Shown here: positions 1 through 13,363 of the stretch, in pieces
Layout: each line of letters opens with the position of its first letter
Numbering within the stretch: the stretch's first letter is position 1
Origin: Carya illinoinensis
Taxonomy: Eukaryota > Streptophyta > Magnoliopsida > Fagales > Juglandaceae
Direction: 5' to 3'
Assembly: GCF_018687715.1 (NCBI RefSeq)
Contig: NC_056762.1
Span: forward strand, 35,886,864 to 35,950,863
DNA length: 64,000 nt
Notes under the pieces: generated by a model
Database searches by the model: none
Told to the model about the DNA's origin: nothing
What the model saw: only the letters and a program-made list of their open reading frames with translations
Position numbers and translations under genes: made by a program

Positions 1-393
1 TAAAAGCAAAACAAAACAATAAACAAACTGGAGATCAAAGAGGAGAAAACAAACTCAATGCCGCCGATTTGCTACCAATATAAGCTGCCCATATTATCAT
101 GTCTCCATACAAATCTGCCCTGATAAACACTTTAAGAGTGTTTATCATAACAAACCATCAGTTTAATCTTCTCCCCAAGACACATGTATACCATTTAAAA
201 CTCGTACAGATTTGGTAGGAGTAGCTCCTAAGGTGTGGTTTACAACCTAACCTTTGTAACAACAAATGTGAAAAATATTAATGGAAAACATAGTATCATA
301 GCTTTGCTGTGTTAGTTATCACAGCAAACATACAACCACTTGGAAAAACAACAAAAAACCACAACGCCATGAAGATTCATCCCGATAAATGTC
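1..393 (-). other. Probable 3' UTR and downstream DNA of the first gene
   Basis: The stretch lies just downstream of the stop codon of the minus-strand gene that ends at 394. It has no open frame of note. It is AT-rich and probably holds the 3' UTR, but no unambiguous poly(A) site can be fixed by eye. Confidence 0.3.
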
Positions 394-3300
394 TCAGGAA
401 GGGGCATACACCCACTGGGTGCCATTCTTGGTATTGCAGTAGCTATACTGATATATAAATTACACTACATCCAATTTTTCCAAACAGTTTATTACAATAG
501 AAGTACTTATAAAGGCAGTTTAACTCTGCTACATTGATGAGTTAGATTTAAATGTAGTTCTGTAACTGAAATCCTAAATCTAATGCATGCAAACCCATTT
601 TACTAACCCAATCATAGGTGACAATATATTCATACAATGACCAAATTGCAAAGCCAAGTTACACCTCAATAACCCTAAACAGATATATAGTAGTAGGAAC
701 GTACAATATTTTAGCAGACGCAAAACACTATGTATTATTATAACAGATGAGAACTTACATCAAGTCTGTAAGCAATAATTGATGAGCTAAATTCCTGGGA
801 TTGCCACCGCCACCCGGGGAAGCCTGAAAAAAAAAAGGGTTTAGCCTATCTTTTCTATAATCAAATCCCACACACAACATGGCACAAAATAGAGTGAAAA
901 ATACGAGTTATCAGCATCAAATTTACCAGTAGCTGTATGGTCTTCCAGAGTTGATAGGCTCCAAGGTAGTATACTAGAAGCCAAGTTAGATGCTGCTCTT
1001 TAGCAATGTTTTTATGGGAGAGATGAACAAACAATGATTGACTAGTGATGTAACTAGGCTTGGGCATTGATGGTCATATGTATTGTGGGTTGTTTAAATT
1101 GAAGTGCACACATAGGTTGTAGTTCATCATCCATATTGCTTTTTGTTGAATCAGTCCACATTGCAAATGGGGAAACAGTTCATGATGAAAAAAAAACATA
1201 GGTATGGTCGCGTACAGGCACAATAGAAGCTATTATATACCAAGAAGGATCCATTGGCAAAATGCATATTCTGGAATTGTCCATATCGTGTAGTAGCTTT
1301 GTATTTACTCATAAAATACAAGATTGGGAAGGGGATGGTTTAAAAAACATCCAACTCAATAGATACTTGATAGAGTTAGTGCACGAAGGGAAAAGGGATT
1401 AAGGTAACACATCAGATACTAATCCATGAAGAGTTATTGATGTTGCTAAGCTGTTTGGTATAAAAATGACTTGACCTTTGTAAAGTTTAGAGGGCCACAA
1501 TCCTATTTTTCTGCATCTACGAAGGTTATATCTACATGACTCAACCATGATCTTGTTTGCAAGATCAGTTACATGGAAAGAGTTTGTGGGGCATAAAATG
1601 CCAGAATACATATCTTAAATTATGGACTGTTATGTAGATATGCTGATGTGCTTTCAAGTTATAATTAGTTAGGCAAAAATTACTGACAAGCACTGTGTTT
1701 ATGAGTGTCATACCATGGATTATAATATTAAGCTTCACATACATCATGAAGTATCGTTGTCTATGTATATTTTGCTATACATTGTATTTGGCTAGGTTGT
1801 TTTGGTAGTCTACATTGTTCCCGTCTAATTTAGCAAATATTAGTTTCCCCCAACGTATTTTCAAGTACGTACCACACTTGGAAGAAGAACAAATGTTCAA
1901 GTACATTCTACACTTGCAATTTAACATGCATGGAAGAGTAAGGAAATCATGATATCCTGCCATAAACATATTACCATGGTAGGGAGGATGAACAGCGAGT
2001 GAGCATTGCAATCGCTGAATCAGATTAAGTAGTGACTGCAGAGATGTCAATGTGCAGACAAAATAAAACGGATTGGTGCAAAGTTGCCTTTGCGCAATAA
2101 TATTAGTTCCTTTTCCCAAAAACTAATGAAAACAGCACATTAGTTGACAATAATGTACATCGGCAAAGACCTCAATAAGATTTAATAAGTTAAACTTTTT
2201 GAGCTGTCAAAGTGCATATCTGATTATAGGGGAACCATGTGAATGTAAAAATTTTTAAGCAATTGCCATTGTTTTTAAAAAAGCTGAACCTCTTACACAA
2301 GTTTTTCTGGAGTGTTACTTCATGTCAAGGTCCATCATACCATACTCAACTTGGTAATCGTTTTATAGTATTAGGCTAATGTTTCTGATATGCACATGGA
2401 CAGTCTATATGTGTATACATACTTGTAATTTAAATGCTTCCTTAATAGACCAAGCATTACTTTGAGGTGCACTTTCTATAGAGTCAAATAATGCATCAAA
2501 GGGATTCAGGTATAAACTTTTTGCGAATTTAGTCAGTCCTCTCAATGATGGCTCTCCAAAGTTTTTTTCCTAACAAATGTTTTATCAAAAGAAAAAGTAA
2601 ATAGAGGTGTTTAGAAGATAATGCGACTATTAGCATTATAAGGATGGTAAGCAATTACATATTAAGTGAGGATAAAAAGGATGTTGTCCAAATAGTGGAA
2701 GACTTGTATGTCTTTCCCATCTTCCCCTAATTTCTTGTGAGGTGATGAGTGGAAAATAAGTTGGTAGATGATGATAAACAGATTCCATTACGACATGGAA
2801 TGTTAACAAATCTATATAGAACATAGACTTCTAGATAGATATGTTAACATTGGACTACCTATCTTAAAGTCTAAATAATAATAAAATGAGCACAAGTTGC
2901 ATGCATATTTGCCAACATTTTTTTAATATGTTACAAATAGACTTCACATATTGGTTAAATAAATTAGTAGTTAACCCAGCCAATAAAAACTGAAGTTTCT
3001 CTTTAATGATTGACATTGTTGCTCTAAATGAATCCAACATTTTTCCTCTAAGTGGCTCTTTGAGTAGGTAGGTCAAAACATTTTGTAAGATTACAAGTCT
3101 AATAAATTCAGGGAAGAAAAAAACAGTCAACAGAAAAAGAAATGAAAATAGTAGGGAAATGATATTAAATAGCATGCACTTAAAGTAGCCAAACATGGCT
3201 CCCCTTTAGTGTGTATTCACTTAGTGCATACACACTTTCAGAACATGTTAGGGTCCACAAATGCATTATCATAATCTATAAAACTGTATCATCTTGGAAG

Positions 3301-4884
3301 TCATTATTTGTTAAATTAATAAAAAGAATCAAGATATAATGTCAACAAAGGGAAGTTGCATTAACATGATACATTCAACACTCAATCATTGGCCAGCCTG
3401 AAGTAAGAAATGGTTTAGAAGTCAAACAGCAGAAGCATGCATGAGAGAACAAAACATGTAAATGGAAAATATTACACAAGTGTGTTCAGATGGTGTCTTA
3501 TAGCTACATGTGAAGGGGAGTCAAATCCAAAATGAAGGTTATACCTGAGGCCATTATTTCGAACTTATATGGGATGATCCAAAAGGCTAAGTAACAGAAA
3601 TTAGAGTGCCTGTTGTTTCCAATTGCCAACCATCACACGACTCCAGACATATAAACAGAAGAAAGGTAGACTAAATGGTGACAGAACAATCAAATGCGCA
3701 TAACTAAAGCTGTGAAATTGAAGGAGCTCCTCTCTCGAACTATAGGTTCACCAAATTTTGAAAATGACACTGATAAATAACTTTTCACCTTCAATCAAAT
3801 TACAAAGCAATAAAAGAGTTTATACATAAACCCAGGCTACCATCCTATCAATCACACCAGTAGAAAGCAATAAAAGAGTACTAAGTGCATTATGTAAATG
3901 CTAATTAAAAATCTACCGCAATTATTAAATGTCAAAGAAGCAGCTAAAGATAATTATAACCATGTAGCAACTGATAAAATGAAGAACTATATCCGATTAC
4001 ACTAGGATGTTCAGAAAGAATGTAATCATACTGTCGGTGATGGAGGCAAGAGCCCAAGCAAGCACAAAGGGTATAACGAATTGGAACCACAACTTCGACG
4101 CCGAACCGTTGCACGCTACTCTGCAACCAATCAAACAGGAAACTTCATGAGGTTAGATAACAAGAAAACAATACCAAACCTTCGATATAATTGACATGTT
4201 AGTTAAATATATATCCAAAACAAACATTTTCGAGAACTATTATCGAAACAATAAAGGTACAAAAATATATTCATCCAGTTTTAATCTCCCAAACAAAAAC
4301 TGTAATTTAGGAAACAAAATGGAAAAACCCCCAGAACAGACCACTAAGATTAAAGATTCGATCAGATCTCAGTCAAGGCATCAATTACTACACATATACA
4401 GAGGGTTCAGGTTTAATCAAGATATCCACCCTGTAAATTGCAGGAACTAAAATTATGAAGCCAAGAGAAAAAACCGAAGAAATGAAAAGAGACGGCATGT
4501 TTGTGAAGAAAGAGAGAAAAATAGAGTTGCAGTAATAGAACGATGAAGAATAGTTAGTAAACCGAATCTTCACTCAACATTTCAAGCAATAATCAAATAT
4601 ACAATGACTACAACTCACAAATTAACCGAATAAAAAAAGAGTTATAAAATCTTCTCACATTTGCCGTGTCCCACACAATTGGCATTATATAAATTTCTCA
4701 CGTATATAAAATGCCATGGAATACTCTTGTGTGATATAAATCTACCAAGAAATACGGCTTTATCCCTTTATCTTACATCTCAACAAATTAAAGGCTCACA
4801 AACAAAGAAATATAGCATAACAGGGGTAGCAAAGCACCAAAAAACAAAACCTTGTTTACCTGACCGTTGCTTCCATGCACTCAT
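394..4884 (-). CDS. Unidentified multi-exon plant gene
   Basis: I do not recognise this protein. A start codon at 4884-4882 opens a 25-nt exon (4884-4860) ending at CAG|GTAAAC. Two candidate exons keep phase 1 throughout: 4118-4032, hydrophobic and reading LWFQFVIPFVLAWALAS, and 3586-3545, reading FWIIPYKFEIMAS. After a gap come three strong 3' exons. 2569-2423 is 147 nt, open only in frame 0, and ends CAA|GTATGT. 823-759 follows a TTTTTTCAG acceptor and reads ASPGGGGNPRNLAHQLLLTD. 442-394 ends in KNGTQWVYAPS and a TGA. The last three join in phase. At least one exon between 3545 and 2569 is missing from this model, because the phases there do not match. A region at 3090-2960 is open and helical-looking but does not fit the phase. 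A TATA box and leader lie upstream. One membrane segment is possible if exon 2 is right. Confidence 0.45.
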
Positions 4885-5245
4885 TGTTAATAGCTCACAG
4901 TAAAGGGAACCGAAACATAGGGGAGATTTTTGTAAGGATCAGTGAAGGGAAGATGATGACCTAGCAGAGACAGCTAGGGTCCAGAAAATTTGCCGATACT
5001 ACTGCGAATCGAAGGTAGCAAAATCAATCGAAAAGCTGGATTGTGTCGTCACCGTCGACGACGATTCAGTGGTTGTTGGTTCATCACAGATGGATTACGG
5101 CAGCAATTGCATTTACAATCTTTGATAATATGTAGGAATTTTTGAAGCTAGGGTTGTGGGTTTCACCCAAAATATGGTATAGAAATGATAGAGGGTTGAC
5201 TGACGAGATGAGAGGGAAAAGGTCCCACGCGCGCTAAGTAGGGGC

Positions 5246-5256
5246 TATTTATATAA
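5246..5256 (-). promoter_or_regulatory. TATA box of the unidentified gene
   Basis: On the minus strand the sequence reads TATATAAATA, about 360 nt upstream of the predicted start codon at 4884. The DNA between, about 5220-4885, has the look of a plant 5' leader: it is less AT-rich than its surroundings and contains short CT-rich and CGTCG stretches. Confidence 0.45.
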
Positions 5257-5269
5257 GTCGGCTAATGGA

Positions 5270-6230
5270 TACCACTTTCAGTGACGATTGTATGTCGTTA
5301 GAACAAACACAAAACGTGAAAAATTTGACTTATTGTGACAAAAAAATTTGCAGTGAATATTTGTTACCGAAAACACCCATTTTTATTGACAATTCTGTTG
5401 TATATTTTTGGAGAAAAGAATTTTGTGAGAAAACATATGTATTAGTGGTAATTTATCTTCTACGAGAAAAATAATAGTGGCAAAAAGCTGAATTTGTTAT
5501 AGTGATCTGACCGACCTCGTAAAACATTAGGTAATAAATATTAGAAAAAAAGAAAAAAATTATACTCATCATAAAATTCTCACACCACACATTATATATA
5601 TTTTTTTAATTTTTAATTTTTCATTCTTACTAAATGTGTAGTATATGAATAATGAGATAAAAAAACTTAATTCATTTAAGATTAATAAAAAAAGTGTGAT
5701 ATGTACAATGATGGATATAAAAACTAAAAATAAAAAAAGACTCTGAAATTAATGGGCCGGGGGTATCGTGTGAAGGCCGGCTGTCGTACCAGGGAAATTT
5801 CTCGCAATGATTCTTTTCCCACGGGAGGCTTCCTCGAAGGACTACGCTAATTGTGTCTGTTCCAGGCCATTTTGAGATTCCAAGTGCTTGAAAAACCTTA
5901 CACTTCACCATGGAAATTTCAAAAGTAGCAGAAAGAAGCGAAATCAATGGTGTCTGGTCTCCCTGATCTGCTTGAAGTATATATATATAATCAGTTTTAA
6001 TATTTTGAGCAAACAATTAATGCATTTCACTTATAAATACTGTCACGAATTTACTCTGTCTATATATGACATAATATTGCCAAGTCATGATCTTTAGACT
6101 GCTCTTTCGCAACCTGCCTGCCTATAAAGCTGTATATTTCGATAATTAAAAAAGAACGATTAAAATTACAACAACAACAAGAAGATATCTCAACCCGAAT
6201 CTCAATCACGAGATTGAACGGTATTCAAAA
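5270..6230. other. Intergenic, no supported gene
   Basis: AT-rich spacer between the first gene's promoter and the 3' end of the first LEA_2 gene. Open frames here are short and have no recognisable motif or splice-consistent structure. Confidence 0.5.
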
Positions 6231-6878
6231 CTAGAGGTTAACACGTGAACGACATGATTTCTTGTCTTGGATCGCTTGGCTCATAACATTGTAGGTCAAG
6301 GTGCAATTCATCTGCACCACCACATTTTTCTTTGATATCTTTAGAATCTTCACCCGGCCGCTGAGTTTTGTAAAGGTGCTCATAGGCAAAGCTCCCGAAC
6401 TCGAGTCGTTACCATAGCTCGGAGCAGAAAATATCTTGTCGAGCATGATATACATCGTCATGTTCATCCTTTGGGTACGCCTTGCTTTGGCCTTTCCATG
6501 TGGAATCGTACCCTCACCCACCCTTTCCTCTCTATAATAAACGATGGTCGTGCTGTTGCCATATCTGAACGCGACTGCGTTAGGGTTTTTCACAGAAACA
6601 TCAGCTAGGACCGTAGCCGTACTGGTGGTCAAGTTCAGATGCTGGAGTGTCACCGAGTTCATCCTGATCACCGGGTCTTTGATGTGAAAGACGGTGAAGG
6701 CGAGAACTAAAAGAACGACTGCTAGGATTAGAAAGAGGGCGGTGAAGCAGCCACAGCACTTGATGCATCTTCTCCGGCAGAGTTTTTGTTGCATGTAAAG
6801 GGCTTCGTCTTCGTCGCTGCGGATCCGGTAGGCTGTGGGGGCTAAGGGCTTGAACTGCTGATCGATTTCCGGCGCCAT
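6231..6878 (-). CDS. LEA_2 family protein (At1g64065-like), copy 1
   Basis: Intronless gene of 215 codons. The start chosen is the second in-frame ATG (MAPEIDQQFKPLAPTAYR); it matches the family's usual N-terminus, and the first ATG adds only seven unrelated residues. Order of features: a hydrophilic N-terminus to about residue 32, a basic Cys-rich patch (KLCRRRCIKCCGCF), one transmembrane helix at about 45-65, then a LEA_2 (water stress/NDR1-HIN1-like) beta-sandwich with typical motifs such as SVKNPNAVAFRYGN and MNMTMYIMLDKI. Several N-glycosylation sequons suggest that the domain faces the lumen or apoplast. Family members are membrane-anchored and linked to stress or defence; the exact role is unknown. 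It is more diverged from copies 2 and 3 than those are from each other. A TATA-like ATTATATAATAA lies about 40-60 nt upstream. Confidence 0.88.
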   Translation of the reverse strand: MAPEIDQQFKPLAPTAYRIRSDEDEALYMQQKLCRRRCIKCCGCFTALFLILAVVLLVLAFTVFHIKDPVIRMNSVTLQHLNLTTSTATVLADVSVKNPNAVAFRYGNSTTIVYYREERVGEGTIPHGKAKARRTQRMNMTMYIMLDKIFSAPSYGNDSSSGALPMSTFTKLSGRVKILKISKKNVVVQMNCTLTYNVMSQAIQDKKSCRSRVNL

Positions 6879-6934
6879 GGCTAAGGTATGTTGAAGCAAA
6901 AATTTCGAACGGGGGTATGGTAATTATATAATAA

Positions 6935-9900
6935 TGATAAGACACAAATTCCTTATTGGTTACCTTTGGGATCAGTTTCTTCACTTTAATGGAAGTCTAG
7001 GAGATGTGATGTTGATAATTGAGTCATTCGTCCACTACGCAAGCTAGTCGACCTTAACGCGTCTGCACCAATGTCACGGCTTGACTATTGACTTTGAAGA
7101 ATCACCCTGGCCCCTTTCTTGAAGGAATTCCCAGCTTAGAATGTTATCCTAAACTATGTTTCAAACTCATTCGCGGAAGCTTCAACTTGGTTAACTAATA
7201 TTTGTAATTCCTTAGAAGAAACGATACGTCAATTAATATATCATTGGACGGCATTGTTGGCAATAATCAAAATATCAACTTGTCTCTACTGAAACTTCTA
7301 CTCGGGATGTGTGGCTACTATGAAAGAATGCCGCGCGTCTTATTGATTATAGAGTATGCTACAACTAAAATATATATATATATATATAGATAAATAATTT
7401 TATACACTTACGTGACTTCATCTAATCCGTTAGATCTATTTTATTATATAATCTTACAAATTATATCAAATCAAATCAATTTATATGATTATTTTTATGT
7501 AATTTTTTTATAATTAGAATATTTCTCTTAATTTTATCCTAAGAATAATGTTATTCATCGTTTTGATTTTTTTATTTATTTATAGATATGTCAATATTCA
7601 CATTAATTTTACCCTATTTTTTAAAGTCCCAGGAATTGTTTTTAAATTAAATGTAAAATATCCTAAGTTTAACATAAAAGGAGATGACGAATGATATTAC
7701 ACATTGCTTACGTTTTTATAATGGTTACAAAAGCTCCAATTGCAACCTTAATTAGTATTTTTGAAATATTGGCCCAAATATAGGTTAAGCCTTCCCGTAG
7801 TTCCCTAGCTAGCAATATTTATACATTAAATAATAATTCTATTAAAAAATATTTACATATATTATATATGGTATATAATTTAATTTCAAAAATAAATTTT
7901 AAAATCAAAATTTTATAAATCAAATTATATAAAGATATAAAGGTTTTTAAATAATACTGCTGATACAGTAAATATTAATGAACGATGTGACAAAACCTTA
8001 TTCATTCAAATTGGAATTAATGGTACTCGAGGTTCATTTAATAGCTCCTAGGATTCAGAGCATCCAAATACTCTAAACCTGATATAGAAATCATGAATAA
8101 TGTTACTCTTATTGCTAGTTTTTATCGCTGTAAGTTTTTTATTTTTATTTTTATTTTTTTTAACTTAATTATTTAAGTAAGTGTTTTTTATTATAATATT
8201 GTAAATTCTTTTTTATAAATATTTAAATATATTAAAAATATATAATAAAAAAAATTCGAAAATACTAACATATATAGCCTTAGCGAGAGGTCCAAACAGT
8301 GGGAGTAGACCACCCATCATTATTAATGTCTTCCAATTTGATCTTACTAAATTGGGTAATAATACACCACCAACTTATTTATAATTTATAAATAATTTTA
8401 AATATAATAATATTTTTATATTATATTTAAACACATCAAATTATCAATAAAGTCAAAATAAAATTTAAAATAATATTATTTTTTTACATAGTTGTATATA
8501 AATTGTAAATAAAAATTAAGTTTATCATTTTCCTACTAAATTATCCTCCAGTCTCTCTTGTTGACGTATATCATAGACTCAAAAAATGTGAATGAATTTA
8601 TTATTGGACGTTGTAATCAGGATGACTCGTCACCAATTAGTCAAAAATTATTATTTTTTTAAAATAGTTTAGACATTTTTTAAAAAGAAAAATTATTTAT
8701 TCATTTAGAAACACTCACTTAACCATTAAATAAAAACTAAAATAAAAAATAATAAATAAATAAATTTCGATAGAAGATTTCGATGGAAATTTCATGTAGA
8801 ACTAGTGTTTTTCTTTATTATTATCCGATTTTCTTTATTTTTGTAAATGAGATGAAATGAATTAAAATAAAAAATAAAAAATAAATAAAATATTATTAAA
8901 ATATATATTTTTAATATTATTTTTATTTTAAAATTAAAAAATTGAATTATCTATTTATTTTATGTAAGAATTTTAAAAAATTATAATTATTAAATAAAGT
9001 AAAATAAATTGAAAAGAGTTACGAAAAGAAACAAAGACTTTAAACAAAAAGTCAAAAAGCCTTTCAAATTTCAATAACGTTTTGCTACTTTTCCATTAAT
9101 ATTAAAACAGGACGTGATTTGCACGAATGTTTTGACCGTAGGACTTCAATGTGATGATCTTAGTATACGCCAACAGAAATGTTTTAATAATAAAAAAATT
9201 ATATAAAACTAGATTTATAAATTAATTTGATTTAATATGCTATTAAGTAAATTTAACATTTCATATTAAATTACGTTAATTTATAATTTTATTTTTATGA
9301 AATTTCTTTATAATATTTAGCATTTCCCATACCACAAAATTGTAAAATTGAAATTAAAATTTTTCATTAATAACCATTTTCAAGTTCCAAACCTCCATTT
9401 TTTTCTAATAAAGGGGTAGGAGTTTCGAATTTAGATTTTTCATCTGGAGAACTGAATTATTTGCCATCAAATTCTTAGCAAGTTCCAACTCGTTTTAAAT
9501 GTCTTGATAGGGTGATTCTTAAACCATCCAAACATGTTTATATTAAAAAATGAGTTGTACAAATCTTGGAGTGTGTCTCTTAAAAAAACAAAAAAAAAAT
9601 TAAAAGTGTCTCTAAATAAAGACTGTATGTAGTATTATTATTTTCTTTAAGAGAAATTCTATTTATAGCCCCTATTTAGAGATTACATGTATATGTCCTT
9701 TATTAAATAAAAAAAAAATATTATTTAAAAAAAAATATTTTTATAATTTTAAAAAATTTTAAAAATAAAATTATTTAAACTTAAATTCCAGTCTCCAAAT
9801 GAAGACTGCGTGATCTTTCTTTAATGAGTTTCACTTTTCTTCAGCAAATTGCACTATACGCCAAGTCTAAATCTATATCTATAGTTACAAAAGTTCTTTT

Positions 9901-10700
9901 GTGTGATCAGTAATGGACTCCGAATAGTTTATATCAACATCTCTAATTGTAGGTGTTGACTGTGGTAAGACAGGCCAGGGCTGGGCTTCCTTCAAATTGC
10001 TTTTCAGATTGGCCTGCACATGGGCTTCGTAATTATGAGGGAAAATACTGTACTCATTGTTCAATGGGCCTCTTAAATAAACACGTATCTGTATCTATAT
10101 ACGATTATAAGCCATTCTACTCATTATCTATATGTTATATATTATATTTTATATATATGTTTTTTTGTTTTATTCTTTTAAACTAAAAGAATTATTTTAT
10201 TCCCATTCAAATACCACACATTTTGGTAAGAAAAAAAATAAAAAAATCATATATACTGATATGGGGTATAGGGATGATAAGTAAAAGTTTTCTATGAATA
10301 TTACTTTTACATAGGCATAAACATTGTGTTTGGGGGAATAAACCATTAATTTAGGTGTTTTTTCAAATAAATAACGTTCAGTAATAATTTTCTCAAGAAT
10401 TAACGAGGGCCATGTAGCACTATTTTCAAATTAAAAATTTAGATTCAAGAACTTATAAAGCATTCACAAAATATAAGGATTTTTTTTTGCCACGACATTA
10501 TTATTAATTTTTTAAATTAAAATTTATTGTGCTAAATATGGTTGATACCATGCTAAATCTTGATGGTAAGTTTTGAGTAGTTATAAAAGGCCCACGAGTA
10601 AGACTCCTATTTTTCTACATTTTACTATACGTTTCCTTGCTTTAAGAGTGCTGGCATTGGCTTAGCCAGTGAATTAAATTATTTGCCTCATTTGGCATTT
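6935..10700. other. AT-rich intergenic DNA without supported genes
   Basis: Nothing but AT-rich spacer is visible, with a short (AT)n at about 7371-7388 and several MITE-like AT-rich blocks (for example around 7370-7550, 8360-8530 and 9640-9830) whose ends I could not define. The short open frame near 9953 has no recognisable motif. Confidence 0.5.
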
Positions 10701-10709
10701 ATATTGAAG

Positions 10710-10710
<1 letters not shown>

Positions 10711-10763
<53 letters not shown>
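10711..10763. repeat. (CT)26 microsatellite
   Basis: Uninterrupted CT dinucleotide tract of 53 bp. The following 10764-11240 is less AT-rich and continues with shorter CT blocks, like a plant 5' leader, but no coding exon could be attached to it. Confidence 0.95.
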
Positions 10764-10765
<2 letters not shown>

Positions 10766-11524
10766 CCTTGTTTTTCTATCCCTTTCTCTATTCATTTGAG
10801 CGATTGTTTTGTTGCTTGTCCCTATTGTTCCAGGGTTGTGTGATTTTTTCTCTCTCTCTCGGCTTGGCTCAAGAATATTCGGCAGCTCTCTCCATCGGTT
10901 TGGGTTTCCTTTGCACAACAAGCCACCATTAGGCAATCATTCAAGTCTTGTTGAAGTGCATTTTTGGTGTTTCACTTTGGAGGCTTGCAAACTAAGATTT
11001 GTTACTTAGTTTAATGAGGTGAGATGTACAATCTCACTAGAAAGTTGGCTGTGAAGGCGTTTTAAGTGGATTTTTTTCGAGTGTTTGTTTACTCAAAAAA
11101 TATTATGGGTGTCTGAATTCTTAGTTTTATGAAAGGTGTAGTTCTAGTGGGATTTATATAATTGAGAGATTCACTTTGAAGGTTCTGGAAATGGGATTGT
11201 CAAAATCATTCCACAGCACCCACAAAGAAGAAACCCTAATCTGTATGAATTATTTACATATTTTCCAAATGCATATTATTTCTGACTCTGCTTTCTAGCT
11301 TTTCAAAGAACATGTTTCTTTTGTTTCCGATTTCATGTTATTATTGAAATATTACTTATTAAAATGAAAACAGTGAGGATCAAGGCCGATGAGAATATGT
11401 TTTTGATTTCTTGGTCATGTACTTGTACAATATTTTTTTTAAATGTTCTTAGATTATTGGTGCATGTTCATTATGTGATCCTAGTTTGAGTTCGTTTGAA
11501 TATTTGCAAACTCTAGGGTTTTCA

Positions 11525-13329
11525 TGCCCGTGAGTCCATGGTTGGGAGGGTATGGGTAGGGGTTATAACAATCCACTGGGTTTAGTGTTATTTGCACTAA
11601 CTCTTTGGCACAAATCACAACACTTGATGAACTCTTTTAAATCTCTTTTTACATGCCAGTAAAAGTCATTCCTTGCTCTTTATAAGGACTTATCATAACG
11701 TGAATGTCCTCCCAACGAGCTGCTGTGTAGAAACTCTAAGACTCTAATCTTAAAATTGCCACCATTAGGAATGTATAGTCTCCCTTTATACAACAATAGT
11801 TCATGTTCTAATCACAGAGGCTTGCCCCAAGAGGTACGGTCTCCATTGAGTGATGGCTGAAACCAAAGCCTAAAGTTCCTTCTCATAGGTGGATAAAACT
11901 AGTGATCTTCCCTTTAAGGCTTGATTGTAGAAGGCTATGGGCTTGCCTTGTTCTGTTAATACAATCCCAATAGCATTTCCTGATGCATCACACTCAATGG
12001 TAAAAGACATCGAAAAGTTTGGAAGTGCCAACATCGGGGACTAAGTAATAGCCTCCTTCAATTGATGGAAGGCCACCTTGGTTTCCTCGCTCTATACAAA
12101 GTTATCATTTTTTAGCATTTTGGTTAGCAGTACTGCAATTCCTTCTTAGCCTTTAATAAATTAGTGGTAATACTCCGTTAGGCCTAAAAATCCCCTCAAG
12201 GCCTTTAGGGAACTAGGAAGTGGCCATTCCTTCATGGCTATAAGCTTTTTAGGGTTTGCCCAAACTCCTCTAGCTGAGATTGAGTGCCCTAAATATGCTA
12301 TATCATTGCATTCGAAACAACACTTGGACTACTTTGCGTACAACTTGTGCTGTCTTAGAATCCCTATGGTTTTTTGCAAATGATTTTCATCATGCTCCAA
12401 AGCTGTCTTGCTATAAATCAAAATATCGTTAAAGAAAACTAAAATGAACTTTCTCAAGTGAGGGCAAAACACCTAATTTGTTAGAATTTGGAACGTGGAT
12501 AGAGTATTAGTCAACCCAGACGGCAGCACTAGGAACTTGTAGTGCCCTTCTTGAGTCCTAAATGCTATCTTGTGTATGTCCTTGGGCTTAACTCAAAATT
12601 TTTGATAGCTGGACCTCAAATCTAGTTTAGAGAATAGAGTGGCCTCATGCTACTCATCCATCAACTCTTTCACCATGGGAATGAGAAATTTGTCCTTAAT
12701 TGTGACATTATTGGGCCCTTATAGTCCACACATAGCCTTCAAGTCCCATTTGCCTTTCTAACTAGTAGCACAGGTGATAAGTACAGGCTTTGACTAGGTT
12801 GTATGACACCAGAAGACATGAGTTCCTATATGATTCTCTCTATTTCATTCTTTTAGTAGTAGGGATATTGGTAAGGTCTCATGGATATTGGTTTGGTGTT
12901 GGGGATAAGGTTAATGGCATGATCATGGTTTCTTGATGGTGGCAGTCCTTTTGCTTTTGAAAAGACATCACTAAACTGGTGTAAAATGGGTTGTAGGTGG
13001 TACTTCATTTCTAGCCTTGTCCACATAGTTTGGTTCCTCCTGTAGCATTTGTAGAATGATTCCCCTTTTCTCCGACCACGAAATTTGTTTACAAACTCTT
13101 CTTCAATAAATTCACCATTGTTGCCATTTTGATTCATTTTCATTTTCTACAGCTCCACTGTTAAAGTTGCGTGTTGCTGGACGATTGACTCATTTTCCCA
13201 TTTTAATACTAGCATCTCAGCTTCTAGGTTTTGATACTGTGATTCTAGCTTCTGATGTTGTGAATCAGTAGGTTGTTTTAGGGCATTGTGTTCATCCTGC
13301 AGTTCATTTAATCTTGTACCCTCTGTCAT
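11525..13329 (-). pseudogene. Degenerate Ty3/gypsy retrotransposon gag-pol
   Basis: Reading on the minus strand from 13329 there is a short coiled-coil gag-like N-terminus (60 codons) that starts near a primer-binding site. It is followed almost directly by the reverse-transcriptase region (FSDVFSKAKGLPPSRNHDHA at about 13030) with no visible protease or zinc knuckle. Further along are the RT core, with FFNDILIYS where FFDDILIYS is expected (12415-12440), RNase H at about 12020-11830, and an integrase H2C2-like remnant (CAKELVQ, YNPYPYPPNHG) ending near 11525. Frameshifts and stops are scattered throughout. Compared with an intact element of several kb, much of gag, the protease and most of the integrase are gone. 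Confidence 0.8.
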
Positions 13330-13363
13330 TACTTATAAATAGATAGCGTAAAGACCGGTGTCT

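Noticed and set aside
1775..2119. 114-codon minus-strand frame
   Set aside because: It lies in the probable intron between exons 2569-2423 and 823-759, and its sequence has no domain or splice-consistent ends.
2864..3196. Hydrophobic 110-codon minus-strand frame as a separate gene
   Set aside because: The N-terminal half is poly-Phe/Leu from a T-rich intron-like run. The later half might be an exon of the unidentified gene, but its phase does not fit, so it is not called.
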